A DNA stretch of 64,000 nt from positions 248,001 to 312,000 of the forward strand of contig CALLMD010000010.1 in NCBI GenBank assembly GCA_938007935.1, read 5' to 3'. Both the position numbers and the translations under genes were made by a program. Below, in pieces: positions 9,399 through 18,502 of the stretch. Positions within the stretch are counted from its first letter, which is position 1, and each line of letters starts with the position of its first letter. This stretch comes from an uncultured Hellea sp. Its GTDB lineage: Bacteria; Pseudomonadota; Alphaproteobacteria; Caulobacterales; Maricaulaceae. A model generated the notes under the pieces. It did not search any database. It had not been told where the DNA came from and worked only from the letters and a program-made list of their open reading frames with translations.

Positions 9399-10178
9399 AT
9401 GATTTTTTTTACAAAAACTCCGTTTACTTTACAAAAATCACGATTTGTCAAAGGCTTGGTTCCGGCCATTCAGCTTTTAGCATTTAGCTCAGTTTTACTA
9501 GCAGGTTGCAGTTCAACTGGATTATCATCAAAGACGCCTGAAATACCTGCGTCACAAACCTTTAATGCTTTGCAATATGACACACAAAACGCTGCTAGTG
9601 CTTTCACATCTAAGCTAGAAGACGATGTTTTTAGACAGGGTGATACAGTTACGGTAACCGTGAATGGGTTTGAAGAATTTTCCGGAATTTATAGTATAGA
9701 CAAATCAGGAGAAATTTTCTTAGGCCACATCGGCAAATTGAAAGCAGCGGGGTTAACCATTCCAGAACTCCAGACTAAAATACATCAAAATTATAGTTCT
9801 TGCTGCCTTGTAAAGCCAAATGTATCTATTGAGAGAGAAAAGCAGGCATTTGGGAAAATCGTCGTTGATGGCGCAGTTAACAAGGCGGGCGTCTTCGATG
9901 TTGAAAATGTTATTAAATTATCGGAAGCCGTCGCATTAGCTGGTGGAATTTCCGAAACAGCAAATCCAGAGATGACAATATTATCAAGAGAGATAAATGG
10001 AGAGAGAAGAATTGCCTCTGTCAACTTGACTGAAATTCAACAATTTGGCGGTAACGACCCCCTTATATATCCAACTGATGTTGTATATGTGCAGGATAGC
10101 AAGGGCAGATTACTCTATAAGGACTTCGTCAAAACTTTACCCCTCATAAGCGCCGTAATTCTAGCGACCACAAGGTAA
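9399..10178 (+). CDS. wza: Wza-type outer-membrane polysaccharide export lipoprotein
   Basis: A 259-aa lipoprotein. The signal peptide ends in a lipobox LAGC with acylated Cys37. A Poly_export domain (~75-155, containing QGDTVTVTVNGF and GHIGKLKAAGLT) is followed by an SLBB-type domain (~160-240). It is shorter than E. coli Wza (~379 aa), which fits the short KpsD/GumB-like export proteins. It would form the outer-membrane exit channel docking onto Wzc. The gene diverges from wzc, so the 9213-9398 gap (186 bases, AT-rich, no motif recognised) should hold promoters for both. Confidence 0.92.
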   Translation: MIFFTKTPFTLQKSRFVKGLVPAIQLLAFSSVLLAGCSSTGLSSKTPEIPASQTFNALQYDTQNAASAFTSKLEDDVFRQGDTVTVTVNGFEEFSGIYSIDKSGEIFLGHIGKLKAAGLTIPELQTKIHQNYSSCCLVKPNVSIEREKQAFGKIVVDGAVNKAGVFDVENVIKLSEAVALAGGISETANPEMTILSREINGERRIASVNLTEIQQFGGNDPLIYPTDVVYVQDSKGRLLYKDFVKTLPLISAVILATTR

Positions 10179-10298
10179 TTTTTAAATTAGCTTACGCGCA
10201 ATCGGTATTTCGCTTCTAAAATTGATGATGATTATCCGCAAAGATTGTCATATCACAACATATCTTATCTTTAAACTTGGCTGAAATATTTGAAAAAA

Positions 10299-11549
10299 CT
10301 AAGCCCTAATTTGTGGGCGGCGACTAGGCATTCGATAATTAATTCCGATAATAGGCCATATTATTAAGATAAATAACAAGGTTTCACTTAAGAGTTGAAA
10401 ACAAAAAGCGCCAAATGATGAATTTAAGAATAGTACTATTTTAGCCAACACCATCACAGAATAGACCTTTACAACAAATGTGGCTTTATTCTCGAATAAC
10501 CGTCGCTCAAAAAACAAAAACAGATAAATTAGGCCTCCAAAGAAGAAAGCGCCGCCAATTACACCAAAAGATAATAAAGCTTCTAGATAACCGCCGGGAG
10601 TCACACCCGTTTCAAAATGAATATTATAAGCTTCACGGCTTAGAATTTTACCTAAATCTTTATAAAACAGAACATCATTATTAAAGAACGGTTCGAATAA
10701 AAATGAAATTGATACAGGGCCCACCCAATTTACTTCTGTAGACCAAAGATAGCCAACCCCAAGTTTAGTAAAATCTAGGAAAAAGCGACTCTCTAGAACC
10801 TTTAAAATTCCTCCGCCCGCGGCTTCTAAGAGATTTGAATATTCTTTATTTGTCCGCAAAACTGTAATTATCAAAAGAAGTATAACCATTGCAACCGCAA
10901 TGGTCATTATCCGTCTAAAATTCAGCTTCCTAAGCAAAATTTGAAAATAAATAATCTCAAGAACGAAAACGAAAAGTAAAGCTCGATGAGAAATAAATGT
11001 CATCGTTAAAACAAAAATCAGGGCTGGAATAATAAAGCATAACCAAGCAAAAATACCCCTTGTCTGAACGGCCCTCACATAGGCTAACGCAATTATAATA
11101 TGGTTGAACATTGAAAGTCGGAGGATCATGTATAATGAAATACTATCAGAGAAACTTCGTTTTCCTGATAAGTCTAAGTCATCTAAATAGACGACATCAG
11201 CAGTTAGCTGACTAATCATATAAAGGCTAACGCCAGACAATATTAAAGCAATAATACTGATGAATATGGGTATTCTAGGGATAGACAAATTAATAGAATT
11301 ATATTTACCTCCCTTGAACAAAAAGGAGGTGATTAAAATAACGACGAAAGCACACAAAAGTAGCATGGCGCCTGCGAATATTACTGTTTCAGAATTAAAG
11401 TCGGAAAAGAAACTTATATAGGCTTTTCTATTAAGATTTGGATTGGCCTGTGTACTCAATACATATGGAAGCCTGACAAAAAGCTCGAATATAAAAAGTA
11501 AGAAGAGAAATATTAAAATCGGGGATCTAACTTGACTTATTCTATTCAT
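10299..11549 (-). CDS. Polytopic membrane protein, probable Wzy-type polymerase
   Basis: A ~416-aa protein with about ten membrane segments. The segment GVTPGGYLEALLSFGVIGG (~345) resembles the periplasmic-loop end found in oligosaccharide repeat-unit polymerases. I take the ATG at 11549 rather than a more distal one at 11579 because it gives a classical ATGA overlap with the stop of the upstream flippase-like gene. It is the last gene of the ten-gene minus-strand operon. Wzy proteins diverge strongly, so the call rests on topology plus location next to a Wzx candidate. Confidence 0.65.
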   Translation of the reverse strand: MNRISQVRSPILIFLFLLFIFELFVRLPYVLSTQANPNLNRKAYISFFSDFNSETVIFAGAMLLLCAFVVILITSFLFKGGKYNSINLSIPRIPIFISIIALILSGVSLYMISQLTADVVYLDDLDLSGKRSFSDSISLYMILRLSMFNHIIIALAYVRAVQTRGIFAWLCFIIPALIFVLTMTFISHRALLFVFVLEIIYFQILLRKLNFRRIMTIAVAMVILLLIITVLRTNKEYSNLLEAAGGGILKVLESRFFLDFTKLGVGYLWSTEVNWVGPVSISFLFEPFFNNDVLFYKDLGKILSREAYNIHFETGVTPGGYLEALLSFGVIGGAFFFGGLIYLFLFFERRLFENKATFVVKVYSVMVLAKIVLFLNSSFGAFCFQLLSETLLFILIIWPIIGINYRMPSRRPQIRA

Positions 11550-12697
11550 CTTAATCTCAAACTGGTTACGAACAAGCACAAACTCACTACAAAGAAGACA
11601 AGAGATGCGATCAAATAATGATTATACATAATCTGAATATTATGTGCGAACATGAATATAGTTGATAACACAGCAACCAGCAAACATACAAGTTTCACAA
11701 TAGTCGCCCCCCTCATGTGGGACTGCCCCTTGACTGAATAAACAATTAGGTTGCCCAAACGTTCTAATATGAGTGCCAAAATTAAAATTATGGCCGGGCT
11801 TCGTGACATGCCCGCAGCATCCGGAAATATTAAAGGTACATAATTCCATAAACAGCCCAAGAGAGTAGCATAAAGCAATGCAGGAATTACAAAGAGTGTC
11901 GCGGATAAAACAATCATTTTTGTTCTATTATCATCGCTATTACCCCGAAATATTTGCAGGGCATTCCCCCGAAAAATCATGGCAAAAAGCATAGATATAG
12001 GCGGTAAGATGAGTGTAATATATATACCCGATTGAACGATTAGACTCTTTTGATCGGCAAATGAAAATATATATCGATCCCATTGAAAAAATAGGCTCGA
12101 AATAATTATAAAAGCAAACATTAGCATTGGATTAAAACTATCGCGCGCCTTCTTTAATGCAGAAATATTTAAAGACTTCTTCTTTAGACATGCATAACTC
12201 ACCCAGACAAGCCCTAGTAAGCTACACGCATTTATAAAAAACAGCCGCGATGGCTCTAGATCTTCTTTTAATAAATACACTAATGCAACTCTAACAAAGG
12301 CCGGAGTGAGAGGAATAAGAATTACCAATGCACGCTGGATATTGAATTGAGCCTCAGCCAGCATCACGCTGGCTCGAACTGTTATTGGCACGGATAACGC
12401 ATAGAATAATGTTGAAATGAAAGGACCGTCACCACGTAATAATAAGAAAAGTATCGAAAATGTTATAATAATTATTATATCTACTCTTAGAGAATTTCCA
12501 CTTTCCCCCGTTCGGTAATTTCTCAAAATATTGAGCTGCGCTAATGCTGTTATCATGGGAAAAAACAGCGACTGAAATAAAAAAAATTCAGATTGTAGGT
12601 CTAAACCATTGCTATTCACAATCAGAACAATAACGAGAAAAGATGCTAAAAAATTTGATCCTACAAATATGCCTGAAATCAGCATTCGGGATAACAT
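11546..12697 (-). CDS. Polytopic membrane protein, probable Wzx-type flippase
   Basis: A 383-aa protein that is hydrophobic throughout, with ~10-11 predicted membrane helices. An N-terminal stretch with polar residues between helices (FFLFQSLFFPMITALAQ) is typical of polysaccharide transporters of the MOP superfamily. It is shorter than common Wzx (~420-480 aa). It lies between a sulfotransferase (2-base gap) and the polymerase-like gene (4-base overlap), and no other flippase candidate is present in the locus. The most likely role is moving the undecaprenyl-linked repeat unit to the periplasm. Confidence is limited by the low conservation of the family. Confidence 0.6.
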   Translation of the reverse strand: MLSRMLISGIFVGSNFLASFLVIVLIVNSNGLDLQSEFFLFQSLFFPMITALAQLNILRNYRTGESGNSLRVDIIIIITFSILFLLLRGDGPFISTLFYALSVPITVRASVMLAEAQFNIQRALVILIPLTPAFVRVALVYLLKEDLEPSRLFFINACSLLGLVWVSYACLKKKSLNISALKKARDSFNPMLMFAFIIISSLFFQWDRYIFSFADQKSLIVQSGIYITLILPPISMLFAMIFRGNALQIFRGNSDDNRTKMIVLSATLFVIPALLYATLLGCLWNYVPLIFPDAAGMSRSPAIILILALILERLGNLIVYSVKGQSHMRGATIVKLVCLLVAVLSTIFMFAHNIQIMYNHYLIASLVFFVVSLCLFVTSLRLR

Positions 12698-12699
12698 GA

Positions 12700-13515
12700 T
12701 TATCGGTACCCAAACCTATCAAGAAGATCCCCCGCATCTTTCTCTATCAAAGCAATACTCTTCTCATCGAGGGTGTCAGACCATCCACCGATTTTTCCCC
12801 GACGTATAAAAAAATTACCATCCTGGGTGCCGTCTTTACGTCGTTTGGCTAATATTTTCTCAATGTTATTAGCCTCGATAACTTCCTCTAAGCGATCAAT
12901 TGAGTAATCTGCCCCAACAGCTTTTAAAACGCGTCCTATACTCTCGAGAGGGTTTGTACGCATATCTTCATAACGTATTATCGGGTTATTATTTTGGGTT
13001 TGATGACGATAAAAATCTCCCCATGTAAACACCGGAGAGACAGGAGATGTCGTTAACTTTGTAATAAATGCTAATAGCTGATCTTTATTAGATTCGTCTG
13101 CAGATTTTCCTTCATATATTTCTTCCTGCATAATGCGAACACCATGCTTGTTAAAAGGATCATCTGTAAATGTTGTTAGCATGTGGTGAAAATAAGAGAC
13201 AGCGACATCTCTCGGATCACGAATAACCGTTATTGTAGGCATCAAATTTAGAGATTTTCGATGGTGCTTCATAATAGCAGCCCCCATTTTTGGATAACGA
13301 TTATCATCAAAGCGTCTGTCCAAAACATCCGAGAGCATACGGCACAACCAAGTTCCTCCTGATTTAGGAAATTCATTTACATGCAGGGTTGAGAAAAAGA
13401 TGGGATTGATATGTTCATAGCTACGTCGCCAAATGGACCGTATGATATAGGGGTGACGTTTTAACATGGCAGAATTTTCCAGAAAATCAGGTAACTCGAT
13501 GACATTATCATTCAA
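12700..13515 (-). CDS. PAPS-dependent sulfotransferase-domain protein
   Basis: A 271-aa protein with the cytosolic sulfotransferase fold. The 5'-phosphosulfate-binding loop is FPKSGGTW (49-56) and the 3'-phosphate-binding motif is VIRDPRDVAVSYF (~97-109). The family moves sulfate from PAPS to a hydroxyl or amino group of sugars, lipids or small molecules. The gene overlaps the PglE-like aminotransferase by 4 bases and precedes the flippase-like gene by 2 bases, so sulfation of the lipid-linked repeat unit before flipping is the simplest reading. This is one of two distinct sulfotransferases in the operon. The acceptor is unknown. Confidence 0.85.
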   Translation of the reverse strand: MNDNVIELPDFLENSAMLKRHPYIIRSIWRRSYEHINPIFFSTLHVNEFPKSGGTWLCRMLSDVLDRRFDDNRYPKMGAAIMKHHRKSLNLMPTITVIRDPRDVAVSYFHHMLTTFTDDPFNKHGVRIMQEEIYEGKSADESNKDQLLAFITKLTTSPVSPVFTWGDFYRHQTQNNNPIIRYEDMRTNPLESIGRVLKAVGADYSIDRLEEVIEANNIEKILAKRRKDGTQDGNFFIRRGKIGGWSDTLDEKSIALIEKDAGDLLDRFGYR

Positions 13516-14636
13516 CCATCAACGACAGATTTTATGACATCGATGACTCTGTTTTGGTCACTAACTGGCATACCGCTTCCTGATGGCAAGCACATACCCC
13601 GGTCGAAAAGGTCCTCACAGACAGAACCACCAATCATTTTGGTTTCCTTGAAGACGGGCTGCATATGCATTGGTTTCCAAAGTGGGCGAACTTCAATTTC
13701 AGCTGCATCACAAGCCTTTTGTACATCATGTCGAGTGGTCTTCATCTCTTTTGAAAATGTAAGGCAAGTGAGCCACCGCGTAGATCTGTACCCTTTGGGT
13801 TCAGGCATAAATTTTATACCGGGCGTATCAGAGAAAGCCTCAACATAACGGTCAAAATGAGCACGGCGTTTCTCAACCTTACTTTCAATCTGCTCCAACT
13901 GACCCACGCCAATGGCAGCACAAACATTACTGAGACGATAATTATATCCAATATCAATATGCTCATAATGAATGACGGGCTGACGCGCTTGAGTTGAAAG
14001 ATATCTTGCTTGATCCACAATATTCTTATCATTGCTAATAAGCATCCCTCCGCCAGAGGTGGTCATCATTTTGTTTCCATTGAAAGATAAAATCGCGCAA
14101 TGACTCCCACTTCCTGCGTGGCGGCCATTATAAAACGCGCCAACAGCTTCGGCGCTATCCACAACAAGTATGACCCCATACTCATCACATAATTTTGTAA
14201 TGCGGTCTAAGTCACAGGACTGCCCATAAAGATCCGTTGGCAGAATAGCTTTTGGAAGCTTACCTGTCTTAGCTGCGCGCTTAAGTTCGGTTTCCAGCAG
14301 GTCTGGGTCAATCGTCCAATGCTCTGCACTTAAGTCAAAAAATACGGGTGTCGCGCCTAAATAAGTAATAGGTGAAGCCCCGCCAATAAAAGTCATCGAT
14401 GTTGTCCAAACTTCATCGCCCGCACTGACACCTACAATACGCAAAGCCAAATGCAGAGCGGCCGTTCCGCTAGCTAAAGCAACTGCGTATGCAAACCCTG
14501 TATACTTGCACATATCTTCTTCGAACTTTGTTAGCATAGCCCCAGCAGGCGCAATATAATTACTATCGAAAACTTCGGTGACAAGTTCGCGTTCTCGGCC
14601 AGTTATATCGGGTGCTGAAAGAAAAATTCTACTCAC
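13512..14636 (-). CDS. pglE: DegT-family UDP-sugar 4-aminotransferase, PglE-like
   Basis: A 374-aa PLP enzyme. K189 in SFNGNKMMTTSGGG is the PLP lysine and D160 in VVDSAEAVG the pyridine-nitrogen partner. Signature stretches (VFDSNYIAP near the start, STQARQP, HYEHIDIGYNYRLSN, RPLWKPMH, CLPSGSGM at the end) follow Campylobacter PglE closely (from memory). PglE makes UDP-4-amino-4,6-dideoxy-GlcNAc from the product of a PglF-type dehydratase. Such a dehydratase is encoded at 2474-4345 and a PglC-like transferase is next door. No PglD acetyltransferase is seen, so whether the 4-amino group becomes acetylated here is open. Confidence 0.88.
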   Translation of the reverse strand: MSRIFLSAPDITGRERELVTEVFDSNYIAPAGAMLTKFEEDMCKYTGFAYAVALASGTAALHLALRIVGVSAGDEVWTTSMTFIGGASPITYLGATPVFFDLSAEHWTIDPDLLETELKRAAKTGKLPKAILPTDLYGQSCDLDRITKLCDEYGVILVVDSAEAVGAFYNGRHAGSGSHCAILSFNGNKMMTTSGGGMLISNDKNIVDQARYLSTQARQPVIHYEHIDIGYNYRLSNVCAAIGVGQLEQIESKVEKRRAHFDRYVEAFSDTPGIKFMPEPKGYRSTRWLTCLTFSKEMKTTRHDVQKACDAAEIEVRPLWKPMHMQPVFKETKMIGGSVCEDLFDRGMCLPSGSGMPVSDQNRVIDVIKSVVDG

Positions 14637-14645
14637 GGCATTATC

Positions 14646-15287
14646 CTATTTAAATACTTTCATGACGGTCAGTGCCATAATTTTGAAATCTAGCAGTAAT
14701 GATTGCCGATTAATATAGTCTTTGTTCAGCTTCACCTTAGCAGGAAATACAACATTTCGGTTATATTCTTCTGGATCATCAACAGATGCTAAAATTTCCT
14801 CTTCATCCTTAAACGCAACTGAAGCAGCGCCAGTGATACCTGGACGTACGCATAGAAGAACCGCATCATCAGTTTTAAGATCTTGATAGGCCTCAATTAC
14901 ATCTGGCCGCGGGCCGACAAAACTCATATCCCCTTTAAGAACATTTAAAATTTGAGGGAATTCATCAAGTTTCGTTTTGCGAATAATTCGGCCAAAGGCT
15001 GTAATCCTCGGATCATTATCCGTTGTTATATTTGTCGTATAACCTTCCACCTGCCGCATAGAGCAAATTTTATAAAGATTAAAAAGCTCCCCATATCTCC
15101 CAACCCTGCTTTGAATGAATAAGCCACGGCCATTAAAAATTTTTGCGAATATGACCAAGACAAGTGAAATGGGGGCAATAATCGGCAAGATCATGACGGC
15201 TAATAGGATATCAAAACTCCGCTTGGCTATACGCTTGAAGAGCGACAAGCCTGGCGTTCTTAACTCATCTTCAAGTGGAAGGCGCAT
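14646..15287 (-). CDS. Monotopic phosphoglycosyl transferase, PglC-like
   Basis: A 213-aa bacterial sugar transferase of the minimal PglC/WbpL-independent type. A re-entrant hydrophobic helix (~25-50) is followed by the catalytic Asp-Glu pair D108-E109 in KLDEFPQ, then GDMSFVGPRP (~119-128) and VRPGITG (~148-154). It transfers sugar-1-phosphate from a UDP-sugar to undecaprenyl phosphate, starting the repeat unit. Sitting directly after the PglE-like gene in the order of translation partners, it probably uses the bacillosamine-type sugar. It overlaps the upstream sulfotransferase gene by 17 bases. Confidence 0.9.
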   Translation of the reverse strand: MRLPLEDELRTPGLSLFKRIAKRSFDILLAVMILPIIAPISLVLVIFAKIFNGRGLFIQSRVGRYGELFNLYKICSMRQVEGYTTNITTDNDPRITAFGRIIRKTKLDEFPQILNVLKGDMSFVGPRPDVIEAYQDLKTDDAVLLCVRPGITGAASVAFKDEEEILASVDDPEEYNRNVVFPAKVKLNKDYINRQSLLLDFKIMALTVMKVFK

Positions 15288-16131
15288 AACCGTGCCTGTC
15301 TAAAATAGGAAATAAATATTCAAGGGCTTGTGGCGAGAATTTATCTATTTTTCTTTTCCATCCATAAAGTGAATTGGCATGAATATCTTTTACTGCCTTC
15401 TCAAAATTTGAGCCTATGAGTTCGCTATCATACCACTTCATAACGCCGGCCAAGACTTCGGTAGGGTTGGTGACAAAGTCTTCGTATTTTATGTGATGAT
15501 ATTGCTCATCAGTCATATCGGCAAAAGCCTTATCCGCTTCATTTACGCTTTCAGCCCATTGCCGTGCACAAACATCTAGAAGCGGGTGCACTCTGGCCCA
15601 ATCAGCCATACCCGGAAAAATTGGGCCCCAAACCGCCTGCCTCTTTTCTTGGGACTTGGCTTGATGAATTCGGTTTTTAACAAAACGCAATCCATAAAAG
15701 GGTATATCAACTTTTGGAACATATTTGAGCTTTTTAAGCAAATATTCCATTTCAACTGATGCCGTCCAGCGTTTGGCGGCAGACAAGGCAACATCACGAC
15801 CATCACGCGTAATATAGAGGAATCGGGCCTGCGGGAAAACTTCCCTAATAAAAGGCACACGCATAGAATTTGCACATGTTTTCTCAACAACCACTTTAGC
15901 GCCAGACTGTTTTTCAAAACGTTGAAATGCCCCATGGATATATTTCTTCACGTCAGGACGCGCGAGTCCAGGCCCAAAAACATCATGCGGATGATGGATA
16001 TTCCCATGCCGCCAAATCAAATTTATCTCATCACAATCCCACGTCTCCCACCCAGGCAAATGCGTTAAGGTATCGCGTACAATATTCGTTCCTGAACGCC
16101 CTGCCCCGATGAGTATTAGTGGCGGTTTCAT
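15271..16131 (-). CDS. Second sulfotransferase family protein
   Basis: A 286-aa P-loop sulfotransferase-like protein. The N-terminal motif is LIGAGRSGTN (7-16), the equivalent of the phosphosulfate-binding loop, and the 3'-phosphate site is YITRDGRDVALSAAKRW (~106-122). It differs clearly from the other sulfotransferase (12700-13515), so the two probably modify different positions. It overlaps the glycosyltransferase gene by 4 bases and the sugar transferase gene by 17 bases, showing tight co-translation. Some members of this superfamily lack activity, so sulfation is likely rather than certain. Confidence 0.82.
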   Translation of the reverse strand: MKPPLILIGAGRSGTNIVRDTLTHLPGWETWDCDEINLIWRHGNIHHPHDVFGPGLARPDVKKYIHGAFQRFEKQSGAKVVVEKTCANSMRVPFIREVFPQARFLYITRDGRDVALSAAKRWTASVEMEYLLKKLKYVPKVDIPFYGLRFVKNRIHQAKSQEKRQAVWGPIFPGMADWARVHPLLDVCARQWAESVNEADKAFADMTDEQYHHIKYEDFVTNPTEVLAGVMKWYDSELIGSNFEKAVKDIHANSLYGWKRKIDKFSPQALEYLFPILDRHGYAPST

Positions 16132-17354
16132 GCTTTATCCAACATAGGTGCCTGATATTGAGTGCTTTCAGATAACTCATTTAATAAAGCTAGCCACTTA
16201 TCGCGAGCAGAATTTTGATGATAAATATCAATGGCTTCTGACGGACGCATATTCCCTAGTCTAGCATCATTGATTAATGTTTTGACAGACTCAAGGATTT
16301 CTTCCTCTTGACTTCCCCACTCTACTGTCGCGCCAAGTTTTCTTTGCGAGAGCATCTTAGATAAATTACTGGTTTTTTCTACCATAGCTAACATGGGTAG
16401 ATTAGCCGCCATATACGTCAAAACTTTGCTGGGAAAGGCGTATTTATAAATATTTGGTGACAATGAAACAACGCCTATATGACATTTGCACAATTCCTCA
16501 AATGCAGCGGAGCTTGTCATGTGATTATAAAAGGAAACATTAGTAACTGCATTAGATTTTACGAAATCCTGCAACTCGCTTTTGGCGCGACCCTCTCCAA
16601 TAATATTTAGTATAGCTTCATCATTAGAAATTTTTGAAAAAGCTTTTACTAAAGCTGTAAGATTTTGAAATCGTCCAACATTGCCTGCGAAGACGAACTT
16701 AACAGGTTCGCCTTTTATCGGCGCCTTTGCTAGGTTGGAGGTTTTTTCATCATTTAATATCAAACTGAAATTATTAATTATGGCAACATTATTGACGTTA
16801 ACAGACCGCGCCTTTATAGCCTGCTTCATATCTTCGCTTAGAACAACAATCGCTGCCGCACGTTTTTGTGTCATCTTGTCAAGAATACGAAATAATTTGA
16901 CGGGAAACAATTTGGATATCAATCCCGAAGCACTTGCAATTTCAGGATAGATATCTTGCATATGATAGAGGAATTTAGCGCCTCTCATTTTAGAAGCGAT
17001 CATTAAGGCAAATGCTTGTAGGACAGGCGGAATAGTCGCCGTCCAAACCAAATCGCGCTTTTTACCAAACAAAACCATAAAAAATGCAGTCGAAACGAAT
17101 AGCCCTGCATTCAGCATTTTTACGAAAGATCGACCACGTTCATTCAACAAACGTACGCGCCTAATTTTTACACCATGAACAGTTTCTTTCCAGGGCTGAA
17201 TGGGAATGGCCGCATCTGGTTTATAGGCGGGTTGCGCCGTAATTATTTCGACATCATGCCCCGCATCAACAAACCACTTGGACATATCCCGAAGCATAGA
17301 GGCATAAGGCGGCGTATCAGGCCAGAAGTAGCGATAAACGATTGTTATCTTCAT
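16128..17354 (-). CDS. Glycosyltransferase family 4, WbuB-like (probable L-FucNAc transferase)
   Basis: A 408-aa GT-B glycosyltransferase. The N-terminal start KITIVYRYFWPDTPPYA and the donor-site half around FAGNVGRFQN (~235), with a later EELCKCHIGVVSL, are typical of WbuB/GT4. It lies 5 bases downstream of fnlC. In E. coli O26 and related clusters the gene in this position is wbuB, which adds L-FucNAc; the same order in this window supports, but does not prove, that function. It would act at the cytoplasmic face of the membrane on the lipid-linked acceptor. Confidence 0.8.
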   Translation of the reverse strand: MKITIVYRYFWPDTPPYASMLRDMSKWFVDAGHDVEIITAQPAYKPDAAIPIQPWKETVHGVKIRRVRLLNERGRSFVKMLNAGLFVSTAFFMVLFGKKRDLVWTATIPPVLQAFALMIASKMRGAKFLYHMQDIYPEIASASGLISKLFPVKLFRILDKMTQKRAAAIVVLSEDMKQAIKARSVNVNNVAIINNFSLILNDEKTSNLAKAPIKGEPVKFVFAGNVGRFQNLTALVKAFSKISNDEAILNIIGEGRAKSELQDFVKSNAVTNVSFYNHMTSSAAFEELCKCHIGVVSLSPNIYKYAFPSKVLTYMAANLPMLAMVEKTSNLSKMLSQRKLGATVEWGSQEEEILESVKTLINDARLGNMRPSEAIDIYHQNSARDKWLALLNELSESTQYQAPMLDKA

Positions 17355-17359
17355 GCTTG

Positions 17360-18502
17360 TTAATCACGAATATCCAGGCCGTGCCATCTTGCGCTAAGCC
17401 CTGCTGTTCCCAAAATAAGGCGGACAACCCGCTGGGATGTATTTGTGATTTGATAATCAGCAGGTACATCAGCAATCACGCCGCCATCATAACTCGTTAT
17501 CGCTTCTTTTACGCCAAGTGAAATTGTTCGCGCCTTTAGGCCTGTGATAATTATCGCGCCTGTATCCATGGCTTCAGGCCTCTCCAACGCATTACGAATG
17601 GTTACAGCAGGAAATCCAAGCATTGAACTTTCCTCGGAAATAGTACCTGAATCAGAAATAACGCAGCGCGCTTCCGTTTGAAGTTTATTATAATCGTGAA
17701 AGCCAAAGGGCTTAAGAAAGCGCATAGATTTTGGAATGTCTATTTTGAATTCTTCTAATTTTTTTCGAGTCCGAGGATGTGTTGAGACAATTGTTTCAAT
17801 TCCGTATTCTTCAGATAGGCTTTTTATTGCAGTCACGATTTCAGCAAGATTATCTGGATTATCTACATTTTCTTCACGGTGAAACGAAGCCAGAAAATAC
17901 TCATTCTTTTTCAAGGATAGTTTTGAGAGAATATCGCTTTTATCAATATCAGGCTTATAACGGTTAAGGACTTCCCGCATAGGCGAACCCGTTACATAGA
18001 TACGGCGATGCGGCAAACCTTCTGATAAAAGATGACGCCTTGCATGTTCAGTATAGCAAAGGTTAAAGTCTGATATATGATCCACAAGCCGGCGGTTTAA
18101 TTCCTCTGGTACATTAAAATCAAAACATCTGTTCCCTGCTTCCATGTGATAGACAGGAACTTTATTTTTACGTGCCGGCAAAGCCGCAATGCATGAATTG
18201 GTATCGCCAAGCAATAAAAGCGCTTCAGGCTTTTCTTTGCGAATGACCTTATCAACTTCGATGATAACAGTGCCAATTGTTTCAGACGCCGTTGATCCTG
18301 CCGCATTTAAAAAATAATCTGGTTTTCCAAGACCTAAATCTTCAAAAAAGACTTCATTTAATTCATAATCGTAATTCTGACCTGTGTGAACAATCACAGT
18401 CTCAGCAACCTCACGCAAAGCGTGAATTGTGCAAGCCTGACGAATCCATTCTGGGCGCGTCCCTGCAACCACCATAACTTTTAACTTGTTAAAGGTACTC
18501 AT
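17360..18502 (-). CDS. fnlC: UDP-N-acetyl sugar 2-epimerase, FnlC/WbjD/CapG
   Basis: A 380-aa non-hydrolysing UDP-GlcNAc 2-epimerase-like enzyme. The conserved segments are VAGTRPEWIR near the start, HTGQNYDYELNEVFF, HMEAGNRCFD with PEELNRR (the His/Glu/Arg-rich site), and VSDSGTISEES-like CVISDSGTISEESS. WecB is the close paralogue, but direct coupling to fnlB (4-base overlap) and fnlA marks it as the third enzyme of the UDP-L-FucNAc pathway, converting UDP-N-acetyl-L-pneumosamine to UDP-N-acetyl-L-fucosamine. Confidence 0.9.
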   Translation of the reverse strand: MSTFNKLKVMVVAGTRPEWIRQACTIHALREVAETVIVHTGQNYDYELNEVFFEDLGLGKPDYFLNAAGSTASETIGTVIIEVDKVIRKEKPEALLLLGDTNSCIAALPARKNKVPVYHMEAGNRCFDFNVPEELNRRLVDHISDFNLCYTEHARRHLLSEGLPHRRIYVTGSPMREVLNRYKPDIDKSDILSKLSLKKNEYFLASFHREENVDNPDNLAEIVTAIKSLSEEYGIETIVSTHPRTRKKLEEFKIDIPKSMRFLKPFGFHDYNKLQTEARCVISDSGTISEESSMLGFPAVTIRNALERPEAMDTGAIIITGLKARTISLGVKEAITSYDGGVIADVPADYQITNTSQRVVRLILGTAGLSARWHGLDIRD

